A DNA stretch of 64,000 nt from PALSA-894 sp963828625 (GCA_963828625.1 CAWHEX010000003.1:620001-684000); one strand, 5' to 3'. Positions 10,180 to 19,520 are shown, counted from the first letter of the stretch. The notes: a model not told the origin generated them from the sequence alone. Made by a program: numbers and translations.

Positions 10180-11199
10180 ATGACGAAACCGCTGGCGCTG
10201 ACACTCGGCGAGCCGGCGGGGATTGGTCCGGACATTTCATTCGCGGCCTGGCAGAGGCGCAGCGAGCTTGCGCTGCCGCCTTTCTATCTGCTCGGCGATC
10301 AGGACTTCCTCGCGCGGCGCGCGCGCCTGCTCGGGCTCAATATTCCTTTCGCGGCCGTGGAGCCTGCCGGCGCCGTGCGCGCCTTCGGCAAGGCACTGCC
10401 GGTCGTCGCCTTGAGCGAAACCGTCACCGCGGAGCCGGGGCATCCCGACGCATCGAGCGCGCCTGCGGCGATCGCAGCGATCCGCCGCGCGGTGGCGGAC
10501 GTTTTCGCGGGACGCGCGCATGCGGTCGTCACCAACCCGGTCGCCAAGGCGGTGCTCTATCGCACCGGCTTTGCCGAGCCCGGACACACTGAATTTCTCG
10601 CCAAACTCGCGCAGGAGCACACCGGACGCGCGGCGCATCCGGTGATGATGCTGTGGTCGCCCGAGCTTGCCGTCGTGCCGGTGACGATCCACCTGCCGGT
10701 GCGCGACGTGCCGGGCAAGCTGACCACCGCGTTGATCGTCGACACCGCGCGCATCGTGGCGCGCGACCTGCGCGAACGCTTCGGCGTCGCGCGGCCGCGG
10801 CTGGTGCTGGCGGGCCTCAACCCGCATGCGGGCGAGGACGGCGCACTCGGCGATGAGGATCGATCGATCGTGGCGCCCGCGGTGGAGACGCTGCGCGCGG
10901 AAGGGATCGACGCGCGCGGGCCGCTGCCTGCCGACACGATGTTTCATGATGCGGCGCGGCGCAGCTACGACGCGGCGCTCGCGATGTATCACGATCAGGC
11001 GCTCATCCCGATCAAGACGCTGGCGTTCGATCACGCCGTCAACGTCACGCTCGGGCTCCCCTTCGTGCGCACCTCCCCCGACCACGGCACCGCGTTCGAC
11101 ATCGCCGGTTCCGGCCGCGCGAGCCCCGCGAGCCTGATCGCCGCGCTCAGGCTTGCGGCGCGGCTCGTCACGGCCGACGCGATGGCGCCGGCGAAATGA
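10180..11199 (+). CDS. pdxA: 4-hydroxythreonine-4-phosphate dehydrogenase
   Basis: PdxA oxidises 4-phosphohydroxy-L-threonine in the DXP-dependent pyridoxal phosphate pathway. The 339-residue protein opens with LALTLGEPAGIGPD and carries the metal-binding segments EPGHTEFLAKL, AGLNPHAGEDG and MYHDQALIPIK, ending with RTSPDHGTAFDIAG. It begins three bases after the surA-like stop and its stop overlaps the ksgA start by four bases (ATGA), so the whole lptF-to-ksgA run is probably one operon. This surA-pdxA-ksgA order is widespread in Proteobacteria. Confidence 0.96.
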   Translation: MTKPLALTLGEPAGIGPDISFAAWQRRSELALPPFYLLGDQDFLARRARLLGLNIPFAAVEPAGAVRAFGKALPVVALSETVTAEPGHPDASSAPAAIAAIRRAVADVFAGRAHAVVTNPVAKAVLYRTGFAEPGHTEFLAKLAQEHTGRAAHPVMMLWSPELAVVPVTIHLPVRDVPGKLTTALIVDTARIVARDLRERFGVARPRLVLAGLNPHAGEDGALGDEDRSIVAPAVETLRAEGIDARGPLPADTMFHDAARRSYDAALAMYHDQALIPIKTLAFDHAVNVTLGLPFVRTSPDHGTAFDIAGSGRASPASLIAALRLAARLVTADAMAPAK

Positions 11200-12032
11200 A
11201 TGCGGTCGATGCCCTCCCGCCGCTGCGCGAAGCGATCCGCCGCCACGGACTGACCGCCCGGAAATCGCTCGGCCAGAATTTCCTGCTCGATCTCAATCTC
11301 ACGGGGCGCATCGCGCGCGCCGCGGGCCCGCTCCAAGGCGTCACCGTGCTGGAGGTCGGCCCCGGACCGGGTGGGCTGACGCGCGCGCTGCTCGCCGAAG
11401 GCGCCGCACGCGTCATCGCGGTCGAGCGCGACGAGCGCGCGATCGCGGCGCTCGCCGAGATCGCCGAACATTACCCGGACCGGCTCCACATCGTGTCCGG
11501 CGACGCGATGACATTCGACATCGCGCCGTATCTCGGCGCGGGACCGGCGCGTGTCGTCGCGAACCTGCCGTACAACATTGCGACCGCCCTGCTCGTCGGC
11601 TGGCTTACCGCCGAGCCCTGGCCGCCGTGGTTCGATCGGCTCACGCTGATGTTCCAGCGCGAGGTCGCCGAGCGCATCGTCGCAAAGCCCGGCTCGAAGA
11701 CCTACGGCCGGCTCTCCGTGCTGGCCGGATGGCGCACCGAAGCGAAGATCCTGTTCGACATCGCGCCGTCCGCATTCGTGCCGCCGCCGAAGGTCACGTC
11801 CTCGGTGGTTCAGTTCGTACCCCGCCCTGCCCCGCTCGCCTGCGACCGTCGCGTGCTGGAGCGCGTCACCGAGGCGGCGTTCGGCCAGCGCCGCAAGATG
11901 TTGCGGCAGAGCCTGCGATCGCTCGGCGTCGATCCCATTCCGTTGCTCGAACAGGCCGGGATCGACCCGACCGCGCGGGCAGAGGATATTGCGGTCGAAG
12001 GCTTTGTCGCACTCGCCCGAGGGCTCGTATGA
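11196..12032 (+). CDS. rsmA: 16S rRNA (A1518/A1519) dimethyltransferase
   Basis: KsgA/RsmA dimethylates two adjacent adenosines near the 3' end of 16S rRNA. The protein (278 residues) shows the N-terminal SLGQNFLLD motif, SAM motif VLEVGPGPGGLTRAL, the acidic SAM-ribose contact VERD, and catalytic motif NLPYNIATALL. The C-terminal helical domain includes the conserved RRKMLRQSLRSLG segment. The start overlaps pdxA (ATGA) and the stop overlaps the next gene. Confidence 0.96.
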   Translation: MNAVDALPPLREAIRRHGLTARKSLGQNFLLDLNLTGRIARAAGPLQGVTVLEVGPGPGGLTRALLAEGAARVIAVERDERAIAALAEIAEHYPDRLHIVSGDAMTFDIAPYLGAGPARVVANLPYNIATALLVGWLTAEPWPPWFDRLTLMFQREVAERIVAKPGSKTYGRLSVLAGWRTEAKILFDIAPSAFVPPPKVTSSVVQFVPRPAPLACDRRVLERVTEAAFGQRRKMLRQSLRSLGVDPIPLLEQAGIDPTARAEDIAVEGFVALARGLV

Positions 12033-13081
12033 CCCGCATGATCCGCCAATCGATGACCGCGTATGCGACGCCGCTGTGCGAGACCGTCGTGGAGGCACCC
12101 GAGCCGCGCGGCACCGAGGTGCTCGTTCGCATCGGCAGTTGCGGCGTCTGCCACTCCGACCTGCATCTTTACGACGGCTATTTCAGCCTCGGCGGCGACA
12201 AGAAGCTCGACGTGACGGCAGGACGCGCCCTTCCCTTCACGCTCGGCCACGAGATCGCCGGCGTGGTCGAAAAGGCCGGCCCCGATGCGGATGTGAAAAT
12301 CGGCACATCGGCCGCCGTGTTTCCCTGGATCGGCTGCGGCGAGTGTGCGGCGTGCAAGGCCGAGGAGGAAAACCTGTGCGCGGCGCCGCGCCATCTCGGC
12401 ATCCAGGTCGACGGCGGGTTCGCCACGCACGTGCTGGTGCCGCACCCGCGCTATCTGATCGACCACGGTTCGCTGCCGGCGACGCTCGCGGGCGCCTACA
12501 TGTGCTCGGGCCTCACGGCGTTCTCGGCGCTGAAGAGAGTGACGGAGCAAGCCAAGCGCGGGCCAGTGCTGCTCGTCGGGCTTGGCGGCGTCGGCATGAT
12601 GGGGCTCGCGTTCGCGCTCGCGCTGTTTCCCAACAAGCCGATCGTCGCCGATATCGACGCCGCAAAGCGCGAGGCCGCGCTGAAGGCGGGCGCCGCGGCG
12701 GCTTACGATCCGGCCGACCCGAACGCCCGCAAGGCGCTCTTCAAGGCAACCGGCGGCGTCCATGGCGCGGTCGATTTCGCCGGCACCGACGGTTCGCTTG
12801 CGTTCGCATCGGGTTTGCTTGCCAAGGGCGGGAAGGTCGTGATCACGGGGCTGATCGGCGGCACTTACACCACGCCGATCGCGATGTTTCCGCTGCGGGT
12901 GTTCGGCATCGAGGGCACCATGACCGGCACGCTCGCCGAAGCGCACGAGATGATGGCGCTGGCGCGCGCCGGTAAGGTGCCGGCCGTGCCGATCTTCGAG
13001 CGCCCGCTGTCCGCCGCGCAGGCATCGCTCGACGACCTGCGCGCCGGAAAGGTCGTCGGCCGCGTCGTGCTGAAGCCTTAG
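12029..13081 (+). CDS. Zinc-dependent alcohol dehydrogenase
   Basis: Medium-chain dehydrogenase of the Zn-ADH family, 350 residues. The catalytic zinc site is visible as GSCGVCHSDLH and GHEIAGVV, the structural zinc site as four cysteines in GCGECAACKAEEENLCAAP, and the NAD(P) fold as VGLGGVGMMGLAFA. Start ATG at 12029 overlaps the ksgA stop by four bases; an in-frame ATG at 12038 is an alternative. It converges on gmk with only a seven-base gap. The insertion of a catabolic dehydrogenase at the end of the lpt-ksgA run is probably lineage-specific. Substrate is unknown. Confidence 0.85.
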   Translation: MTRMIRQSMTAYATPLCETVVEAPEPRGTEVLVRIGSCGVCHSDLHLYDGYFSLGGDKKLDVTAGRALPFTLGHEIAGVVEKAGPDADVKIGTSAAVFPWIGCGECAACKAEEENLCAAPRHLGIQVDGGFATHVLVPHPRYLIDHGSLPATLAGAYMCSGLTAFSALKRVTEQAKRGPVLLVGLGGVGMMGLAFALALFPNKPIVADIDAAKREAALKAGAAAAYDPADPNARKALFKATGGVHGAVDFAGTDGSLAFASGLLAKGGKVVITGLIGGTYTTPIAMFPLRVFGIEGTMTGTLAEAHEMMALARAGKVPAVPIFERPLSAAQASLDDLRAGKVVGRVVLKP

Positions 13082-13088
13082 GGTTTGC

Positions 13089-13739
13089 TCAGACCGCTAT
13101 CTGGCGGAGTTCGGCCAGCAGCGTGGCGACGAACGCGCTCATGTCGGCGCGCTGCGCGCTCCTGCGGCGGCCCGCCGCGAGAATCTCACGCAAGCCCGCG
13201 AAGGTCCGGTCGAGATCGTCATTGATGAGCACGTGATCGTACTCGCTCCAGTGCGCGATCTCCTCGATCGCATTGCGCAGCCGCCGCGTGATGATGTCGG
13301 CACTGTCCTCGGCACGGCGCTCCAGCCGTGTCTTCAATTCCGCGGCCGAGGGCGGCAGCACGAACACGCTGACGATGTCCTGCCGCATCGTCTCATAGAG
13401 CTGGCGCGTGCCCTGCCAGTCGATGTCGAACAGCATGTCCTTGCCGGCCGCGAGCTCGGCTTCGACCGGCCCGCGCGGCGTGCCGTAGCAGTTGCCGTGC
13501 ACCTCGGCCCATTCGAGCAGGCCGCCGGCGTCGCGCAACGCCACGAATTCCGCCATGCCGATGAAATGATAGTGGATGCCGTCGATCTCGCTCGGACGGC
13601 GCGCGCGCGTCGTCACCGAGATCGACAGGCTGATGTTCTTCTCCTGCGCCAGCAGGTTGCGCGTGAGCGTGGTCTTGCCCGCGCCCGAAGGCGAGGAAAC
13701 CACCAGCATGATGCCCCGGCGGGCCGCGGCGGCGCTCAT
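13089..13739 (-). CDS. gmk: Guanylate kinase
   Basis: Phosphorylates GMP to GDP. The P-loop SSPSGAGKTT is at residues 15-24, followed by the GMP-binding section SVTTRARRPSEIDG and YHFI, then the LFDIDWQGTRQ stretch typical of this kinase. I start at the ATG at 13739 because it overlaps the yicC stop (ATGA), giving 216 residues; upstream in-frame sequence belongs to yicC. The gene is in the minus-strand run fabF-mltG-yicC-gmk and supplies the same guanine pathway as guaA and guaB further along the window. Confidence 0.96.
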   Translation of the reverse strand: MSAAAARRGIMLVVSSPSGAGKTTLTRNLLAQEKNISLSISVTTRARRPSEIDGIHYHFIGMAEFVALRDAGGLLEWAEVHGNCYGTPRGPVEAELAAGKDMLFDIDWQGTRQLYETMRQDIVSVFVLPPSAAELKTRLERRAEDSADIITRRLRNAIEEIAHWSEYDHVLINDDLDRTFAGLREILAAGRRRSAQRADMSAFVATLLAELRQIAV

Positions 13740-14623
13740 TCGAGATTCTGGACCTGTTCGCGGAACTGCTCGACCACCGTCTTCAATTCCAGGCCGATGT
13801 TGGTGAGCTCGACGTCGTTCGATTTCGCGCACAGCGTATTGGATTCGCGGTTGAGCTCCTGCGAGAGGAAATCGAGCTTGCGGCCGACCGGGCCGCCTGC
13901 GTCGATCATGCGGCGCGCCTGCGCAACGTGCGCGACCAGGCGGTCGAGCTCCTCGCGGATGTCCACCTTGGAGGCGATCAGGACCGCTTCCTGATGCAGC
14001 CGATCGGCGTCGAAGCGCGCCGACGTCTCGAGCAGCACCGCCACCTGTTCGGCGAGCCGCGCCTTGATCGCTTCGGGCTTGCGGCCGGGGACGGCTTCGG
14101 CGCGGGCGGTCAGCGCCGCGATCTCGTCGAGGCGCGTGCGCAGCACGCCCGCGAGCGCATTACCTTCACGCTTTCGCATGTCGGCAAGGCTTGCGAGCGC
14201 GGTTGCAAATCCCGCGACGACGGCGGCTTCCGCGGCGCGGCGCTCCTCTTCGCTCTCGGCCTGATCGATCACCTCGATCACGCCTTTCAGCCCGAGAATG
14301 CCCTCGACGCTCGGCGGCGCGGCCTGAATGCGCGCGCCGATGTCGCGCATGGTCGCGAGCACAGCGGCAAGCACCGGCTCGTTCACCCGCACCACCGGCG
14401 CGATACCGGAGCGCTGGACGGTAAGGTTCGCGTGCACGGTCCCGCGCGACAGCACTTCCGCGATGCGGGCGCGCGACGGCACCTCGACCGAGTCCCAGCC
14501 GGGCGGCAGGCGCAGCCGCAGTTCCAGCCCCTTGGCGTTGACCGACTTGAGCTCCCACGCCCAGGCATAATTGCCGGCGACGCCATCGGCCCGCGCGAAG
14601 CCGGTCATGCTCGACAGCGCCAT
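13736..14623 (-). CDS. yicC: YicC/YloC family endoribonuclease
   Basis: A 295-residue YicC-type protein, a family with reported endoribonuclease activity and an unclear physiological role. It opens with the family signature SSMTGFARADG, has the N-terminal YicC domain (about residues 1-160) and the DUF1732-type C-terminal domain ending in RESNTLCAKSND and LELKTVVEQFREQVQN. It overlaps gmk by four bases, the usual arrangement, and lies 81 bases after mltG. Confidence 0.94.
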   Translation of the reverse strand: MALSSMTGFARADGVAGNYAWAWELKSVNAKGLELRLRLPPGWDSVEVPSRARIAEVLSRGTVHANLTVQRSGIAPVVRVNEPVLAAVLATMRDIGARIQAAPPSVEGILGLKGVIEVIDQAESEEERRAAEAAVVAGFATALASLADMRKREGNALAGVLRTRLDEIAALTARAEAVPGRKPEAIKARLAEQVAVLLETSARFDADRLHQEAVLIASKVDIREELDRLVAHVAQARRMIDAGGPVGRKLDFLSQELNRESNTLCAKSNDVELTNIGLELKTVVEQFREQVQNLE

Positions 14624-14704
14624 TTCGGGAATCCTGTGAGAATAGCGAAACCGGCGGGACCTTAGCGACGGGGTTTCACCCTCACAAGGCCGCGAAAACC
14701 CCGG

Positions 14705-15961
14705 CTACTGCGTTTTGGTCTTGGTTTTTTGCTTGGAGTTTTTCGTGGCCGCCGAGGCTGGCTGGGACTGCGTCACCGGATCGATGACGGGCGCCGCAGG
14801 CTCAGCAAACGGAAGGGCGCGGTCGGGCGTCGCTTGCGTCGTCGTCTGGCGGATCTGCTGCTCGAACTGGCGCAGCTTCGTGACGTTCTGCTGATGCTGC
14901 TGCAGGTTTTCCGCGAAGGTGTGCCCGCCGGTCCCGTCCGCGACGAAGAACAGTTCCTTGGTGCGCGCCGGATTGGCCACCGCTTCGAGCGAGGCGCGGC
15001 CCGGGTTCGCGATCGGTCCCGGCGGCAGGCCGGTGATCACATAGGTGTTGTAGGGCGTCGGCTGGTCGATCTCGGAGCGCATGATCGGCCGGCCGAGCGT
15101 GCCCTTCCCGCCGACGAGCCCGTAGATGATCGTCGGGTCCGACTGCAGCTTCATGTTCTGGCGGATGCGGTTGGCGAACACGGCCGCGACGCGGGAGCGT
15201 TCGTCGGCCCGTCCGGTTTCCTTCTCGACGATCGAAGCGAGCGTGACCAGCGCCTCCGGCGTCTTCACCGGCGTGTCCTGGCTGCGCCGGTCCCAGATTT
15301 CCTGGAGCACGCGGCGGTGCGACTGCTGCATGCGTTGCAGCGCCTGCTCGCGGGTCATGCCGCGCGGGAAATTGTAAGTCTCCGGCAGCAGCGTGCCTTC
15401 CTTCGGGATCTCGCGGATGTTGCCGGCGAGGAAATCCACTTCGGCAAGCCGCGCGATGATCTGTTCGGAGGTCAGGCCCTCCGGGATCGTCACCGCATGC
15501 TGGACGACCTTGCCTTCGATGATGGTCTCGATCGTTTCGCGCAGGCTGACCTGCTTGGTGAACTTGTATTCGCCGAATTTCAGATCGTCCTTCGCCTTGA
15601 GCACGATCACCGCCGGAATGAAGATCCACGGCTGCTCGATAACGTTTTCGCGCGCCAGCAGCTCGGCGATCTCGTTCAGGCGCAGGCCCTTCGGGATGTT
15701 GACGACCTTCTCGCGGTCCAGCGGGCCCACGGTTTCCAGCTTGTGCTTGCCGTACGAGTAGGCAAGCCCGCCCGCGATCGCGACCACCAGGATGACGGTG
15801 AAGATCGCATTGCCCGCGATGATCAGCGGATGGCGCGCCCTTCGCGACGGCCGCATGGGCTCGGGCATGTATTCAGGCTCCAGAGCCGCGCGCGGGCTAC
15901 GCGGTGCGACGCGTTTGACTTCGCCTTGATATGGCTCCGGCGAGGCGCCTGCGTCCGTCAT
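14705..15961 (-). CDS. mltG: Endolytic murein transglycosylase MltG
   Basis: MltG cleaves nascent peptidoglycan strands and sets glycan chain length. The 418-residue protein has a short cytoplasmic N-terminus, one membrane helix (about residues 47-68), a LysM-like section, and the YceG catalytic domain with ASIVEKETG (containing the catalytic glutamate), SDPTIIYG and ITGLPPGPIANPG. The Lys/Thr-rich tail after about residue 390 is low-complexity and not part of the core. It lies between fabF and yicC as in related genomes; upstream of it are only 74 bases. Confidence 0.94.
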   Translation of the reverse strand: MTDAGASPEPYQGEVKRVAPRSPRAALEPEYMPEPMRPSRRARHPLIIAGNAIFTVILVVAIAGGLAYSYGKHKLETVGPLDREKVVNIPKGLRLNEIAELLARENVIEQPWIFIPAVIVLKAKDDLKFGEYKFTKQVSLRETIETIIEGKVVQHAVTIPEGLTSEQIIARLAEVDFLAGNIREIPKEGTLLPETYNFPRGMTREQALQRMQQSHRRVLQEIWDRRSQDTPVKTPEALVTLASIVEKETGRADERSRVAAVFANRIRQNMKLQSDPTIIYGLVGGKGTLGRPIMRSEIDQPTPYNTYVITGLPPGPIANPGRASLEAVANPARTKELFFVADGTGGHTFAENLQQHQQNVTKLRQFEQQIRQTTTQATPDRALPFAEPAAPVIDPVTQSQPASAATKNSKQKTKTKTQ

Positions 15962-16035
15962 GTCCCCTCGCGCCCAACTTTACGCAGGTTAAGGGAAAAT
16001 ATGGCGAAAGGGTGGACCCCCGGCATGGTGCGGGC

Positions 16036-17299
16036 CTAGGCCGCAACGCGGCGGAAGACGAGCGAGGCGTTGGTGCCGCCGAAGCCGAACGAATTGGACA
16101 ATACGACATCAATGTCCCGCTTGCGCGGCTTGTGCGGCACGAGGTCGATCGGCGTCTCGACCGAGGGATTGTCGAGATTGATGGTCGGCCGGCGCGACCT
16201 TGTCGCGAATCGCAAGGAGCGAGAAAATCGCCTCGACCGCGCCCGCCGCGCCGAGCAGGTGCCCGATGCACGACTTGGTGGAGGACATCGAGATCTTGCC
16301 CGCGGCATTGCCGAGCACGCGCTCGACCGCGCCAAGCTCGATCCCGTCCGCCATGGTCGAGGTGCCATGCGCGTTGATGTAGTCGATCTCGGACGGCGCG
16401 ATCCCGGCGCGCTTGAGCGCGGCGCTCATGCAGCGGAACGCGCCATCGCCGTCCTCTGAAGGCGCGGTGATGTGGTAGGCGTCGCCGGACATCCCGTAAC
16501 CCACCAGTTCGCCGTAGATCTTCGCGCCGCGCGCCTTGGCGTGCTCGTATTCCTCCAGCACCACGACGCCCGCCCCCTCGCCCATCACGAAGCCGTCGCG
16601 TTTCTTGTCGTAAGGACGCGAGGCACGCGGCGGATCGTCGTTGAAGGCGGTCGAGAGCGCGCGGCAGGCGGCAAATCCCGCCATCGAGAGCCGATTGATC
16701 GGTGACTCGGTACCGCCCGCCACCATCACGTCGGCGTCGCCGAGCGCGATCATGCGCGCCGAATCCCCGATCGCGTGCGCGCCGGTCGAACAGGCGGTCG
16801 CGACCGCGTGGTTCGGGCCCTTCAGGCCGAACTCGATCGACACGTAGCCGGACGCGAGATTGATGATCCGTCCCGGAATGAAGAACGGCGAAACGCGGCG
16901 CGGCCCTTTTTCCAGCATGGTGATCGCCGTATCGGCGATCCCCTCGATGCCGCCGATGCCGGAGCCGATCATCACGCCCGTCGAAATCTGGTCCTCGCGG
17001 CTCGTCGGCTTCCAGCCGGAGTCCTCGATCGCCTGACGCGCGGCGCACATCGCAAAAATGATGAAGTCGTCGACCCGGCGCTGCTCCTTCGGCTCCATCC
17101 ACTGATCGGGATTGAACGTCCCGTCCGAGCCGTCGCCGCGCGGGACCGGGCAGGCAATCTTGGCCGCCAGGTCCTCGACGTTGAATTTTTCGATTTTTTT
17201 CGCGCCGCTCTGTCCGGCGAGCAGGCGCTGCCACGTGGTTTCGACCCCGCAGCCGAGCGGCGTCACCATGCCGAGCCCCGTGACGACGACGCGTCTCAT
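16036..17299 (-). CDS. fabF: 3-oxoacyl-ACP synthase II, one frame break
   Basis: Condenses malonyl-ACP with acyl-ACP in fatty acid elongation. Catalytic Cys170 is in ATACSTGAHAIG, the two histidines are in INAHGTSTMADG and KSCIGHLLGAAGA, and the C-terminal glycine-rich NSFGFGGTNAS confirms the KAS II family. One extra base near 16190 separates AIRDKVAP from TINLDNPSVETP; corrected length is about 420 residues. FabF is usually essential, so this break is almost certainly a sequence error. The gene follows acpP on the minus strand. Confidence 0.95.
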
Positions 17300-17383
17300 G
17301 TCACGTTCTCGCCAATGGTCCGGATGGCGCGATCGGGAATCACCGAGCGTTCCCGGAACCGCGCTGCCAGCGGATTCGAGGAA

Positions 17384-17626
17384 TCAGCTCTTCTTCGCGT
17401 TCTTTTCGAGAAACTTCACCGCATCGCCAACGGTGAGGATCGTTTCTGCCGCGTCGTCCGGAATCTCGCACCCGAATTCCTCTTCGAATGCCATGACGAG
17501 TTCGACGGTATCGAGACTGTCGGCGCCGAGGTCATCGATGAAGCTCGCCGTTTCGGTCACCTTGTCGGCTTCGACGCCGAGATGCTCGACGACAATTTTT
17601 TTGACCCGCTCGGCAATCTCACTCAT
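17384..17626 (-). CDS. acpP: Acyl carrier protein
   Basis: Small acidic carrier of growing acyl chains. The phosphopantetheine attachment serine is Ser37 in LGADSLDTVEL. I start at the ATG at 17626 (80 residues), preceded by GAGGGTGA about seven bases upstream; an in-frame GTG at 17635 would add three residues. It is 84 bases upstream of fabF on the same strand. A 322-base gap without genes separates it from fabD, where a fabG gene is normally found. Confidence 0.97.
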   Translation of the reverse strand: MSEIAERVKKIVVEHLGVEADKVTETASFIDDLGADSLDTVELVMAFEEEFGCEIPDDAAETILTVGDAVKFLEKNAKKS

Positions 17627-17948
17627 CGCTGTCACCCTCGCATTTTCTCAATGGTCTTGAACCGCGCGACCCGAGCCGTCGCGGCCTTGTCGTAGCTGAA
17701 TGCGGCAAAACCGTTCGCTCCCGAAGGGATCGTTCGATGGCCCCCAAAATGCCCGGCTGCCCCGATCAAGTGAGGTTCGGTTACCATACTTCCCAAAGCT
17801 TGGCCAGCACGCATGACGACATACGCAATACTGATTAAGCCCGTGACCTATCACTCAAATCGTGCTCCCGCCGACGTTCACAAAGAGGCCATCGCGCGCG
17901 TGCCGGATGCGGCGTTTCCAAATGCGCGGCAAGGAGCATCTGTGTCGT
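17627..17948. other. Intergenic region between fabD and acpP; no gene, expected fabG absent
   Basis: These 322 bases contain only short weak reading frames and no trace of a short-chain reductase (no TGxxxGIG, YxxxK or the usual C-terminal glycine-rich motif in any frame). On the minus strand it should contain the promoter and leader of acpP, but I cannot point to one convincing -35/-10 pair. Confidence 0.6.
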
Positions 17949-18896
17949 CTATTTCGTGCGCGCGGCCTTGAACGCCGCGACATCGTCCGGAGTTCCGATC
18001 GCGGTTCCGGTCGCGCCGTCGGCGATGCGCTTCACGAGTCCGGACAGCACTTTACCCGCACCAACCTCATAAAATGAATCAACGCCGGCGCCGGCCATGA
18101 AGGCGATGCATTCGCGCCAGCGCACCGTGCCGGTGACCTGCGCGATCAGCGACTTCACGATCTCGGCCGGATCGCTGATCGGGCGCGCCAGCACGTTCGC
18201 GACCAGCGGAACGGCGGTCGGCTTCACCGCCACCTTCGACAGCGCTTGCGCCATCGCGTCTGCGGCGGGCTGCATCAGTGCGCAATGGAATGGTGCGGAT
18301 ACCGGCAGCAGCATCGCGCGGCGCGCGCCCTTCCCCTTGGCGATCTCGACCGCGCGCTCGACCGCCGACTTGTCGCCCGAGACGACGACCTGCCCGCCGC
18401 CATTGTCGTTCGCCGCCTGGCAGACCTGACCTTGCGCCGCTTCGCCGGCAATCGACGCCGCCGCATCGAACTCAAGCCCGAGCAGCGCCGCCATCGCGCC
18501 CACGCCGACCGGGACCGCCGCCTGCATCGCGCGGCCGCGAATACGCAACAGACGCGCCGTGTCCGGCACCGTCAGTGCGCCGGCAGCGGCGAGCGCGGAG
18601 TATTCGCCGAGCGAGTGGCCGGCGACGAATGCTGCATCACGCTTGAGGTCGACGCCGGCTTCGGTTTCCAGCACGCGCATGGTGGCGAGCGAGACCGCCA
18701 TCAGCGCCGGCTGCGCGTTTTCGGTGAGAGTCAGCCGGTCGGCCGGCCCTTCCCACATGATGGCGCTGAGCTTCTCGCCGAGCGCCTCGTCGACCTCGTC
18801 AAACACCGTCCGCGCCGCCGGGAACGCGTCCGCAAGGGCCTTCCCCATGCCGACAGCCTGGCTGCCCTGACCGGGAAAAATGAAGGCAATCGACAT
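17949..18896 (-). CDS. fabD: Malonyl-CoA:ACP transacylase
   Basis: Loads malonyl groups on ACP. The protein (315 residues) begins MSIAFIFPGQGSQ, has the nucleophilic Ser95 in GHSLGEYSA, the catalytic histidine in PVSAPFHCALM, and NDNGGGQVVVSG. I chose the ATG at 18896 because it gives the family N-terminus and has GGAG 11 bases upstream; the open frame extends further but is not coding-like. It is divergent from the small gene at 19048. Confidence 0.96.
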   Translation of the reverse strand: MSIAFIFPGQGSQAVGMGKALADAFPAARTVFDEVDEALGEKLSAIMWEGPADRLTLTENAQPALMAVSLATMRVLETEAGVDLKRDAAFVAGHSLGEYSALAAAGALTVPDTARLLRIRGRAMQAAVPVGVGAMAALLGLEFDAAASIAGEAAQGQVCQAANDNGGGQVVVSGDKSAVERAVEIAKGKGARRAMLLPVSAPFHCALMQPAADAMAQALSKVAVKPTAVPLVANVLARPISDPAEIVKSLIAQVTGTVRWRECIAFMAGAGVDSFYEVGAGKVLSGLVKRIADGATGTAIGTPDDVAAFKAARTK

Positions 18897-19047
18897 CGTT
18901 AGCTCCGGCAAATGGTGCCGAACCAAGACACCAAAGGACCGCAAATCGTCAAGCCGCGGTCGGAGTTCCCGCGGGAACCTTTGGACAACCTTTAGCTGCC
19001 ACACTGCCCGCCACAATGTGTCGTACGTAGTTCGGCGGGCGTAGCTT

Positions 19048-19296
19048 ATGGATCTGGCTGTCATCACCGATGCGGATATCGCGCGCTCGCGGACCGATCC
19101 GCGTTTCAAGCAGGTCATGCTCACAAAGGCGCTCGAGCAGCTTCTCGGCTTGTTGCACCGGCTGCAGCACAGTTCCGACGCCGCGAACCCGCCCGATATC
19201 CGCAGTTTGCGCGAAGGCGCTGTCATCGCGGTGCAGCTTGCCGACATCATCCGCTCGATCGAGAACAGGTTGAAGACCGCGCCGGGCGCCTCGTAG
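19048..19296 (+). CDS. Small conserved hypothetical protein
   Basis: An 82-residue, mostly helical, charged protein without signal peptide or membrane segment and without a motif I can name. The N-terminal half (TDADIARSRTDPRFK) and a leucine-rich middle (ALEQLLGLLHRLQH) look like a small helical bundle. Its position, divergent from fabD and just before the rpsF promoter, and its good codon usage argue that it is real. No strong ribosome site is visible before the ATG. Function unknown. Confidence 0.55.
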   Translation: MDLAVITDADIARSRTDPRFKQVMLTKALEQLLGLLHRLQHSSDAANPPDIRSLREGAVIAVQLADIIRSIENRLKTAPGAS

Positions 19297-19316
19297 CGCA
19301 CGGTCCGCCTTGCGGC

Positions 19317-19344
19317 TTGTCATCGCGCCATTTCCCGCTATAAC
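19317..19344 (+). promoter_or_regulatory. Candidate sigma-70 promoter for rpsF-rpsR
   Basis: A TTGTCA -35 at 19317-19322 and a TATAAC -10 at 19339-19344 are separated by 16 bases, close to consensus for a housekeeping promoter. It lies about 175 bases upstream of the rpsF start and implies a long leader, which contains the inverted repeat described next. Confidence 0.55.
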
Positions 19345-19455
19345 GCCCCTCTTCGCTCGATCCCGGCCGGGAGCTGAACGGACGGTTGGTGCCGCAGGGT
19401 ACCGATAGGACCGCATGGTCCGGCGTCCCGTGTTCCCGCCTTCCTGAGAATTCTC

Positions 19456-19516
19456 TGCCTTTCCCGAAGGGCACGAGGGGCTTGGCGCCGGACGAGCGCA
19501 ACGAAAGGGAAAGGCA
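19456..19516 (+). promoter_or_regulatory. Inverted repeat covering the rpsF Shine-Dalgarno region
   Basis: TGCCTTTCCC at 19456-19465 is exactly complementary to GGGAAAGGCA at 19507-19516, a perfect 10-bp stem enclosing 41 bases. The 3' arm contains the purine-rich Shine-Dalgarno sequence five bases before the rpsF ATG (19521), so the stem would hide the ribosome site. S6:S18 autoregulation through the mRNA leader is known in other bacteria; that this element does it is inference. Confidence 0.5.
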
Positions 19517-19520
19517 TTCC

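Noticed and set aside
17632..17814. 60-codon frame between fabD and acpP
   Set aside because: No ribosome site, no recognisable protein pattern, and it spans the expected acpP promoter and leader.
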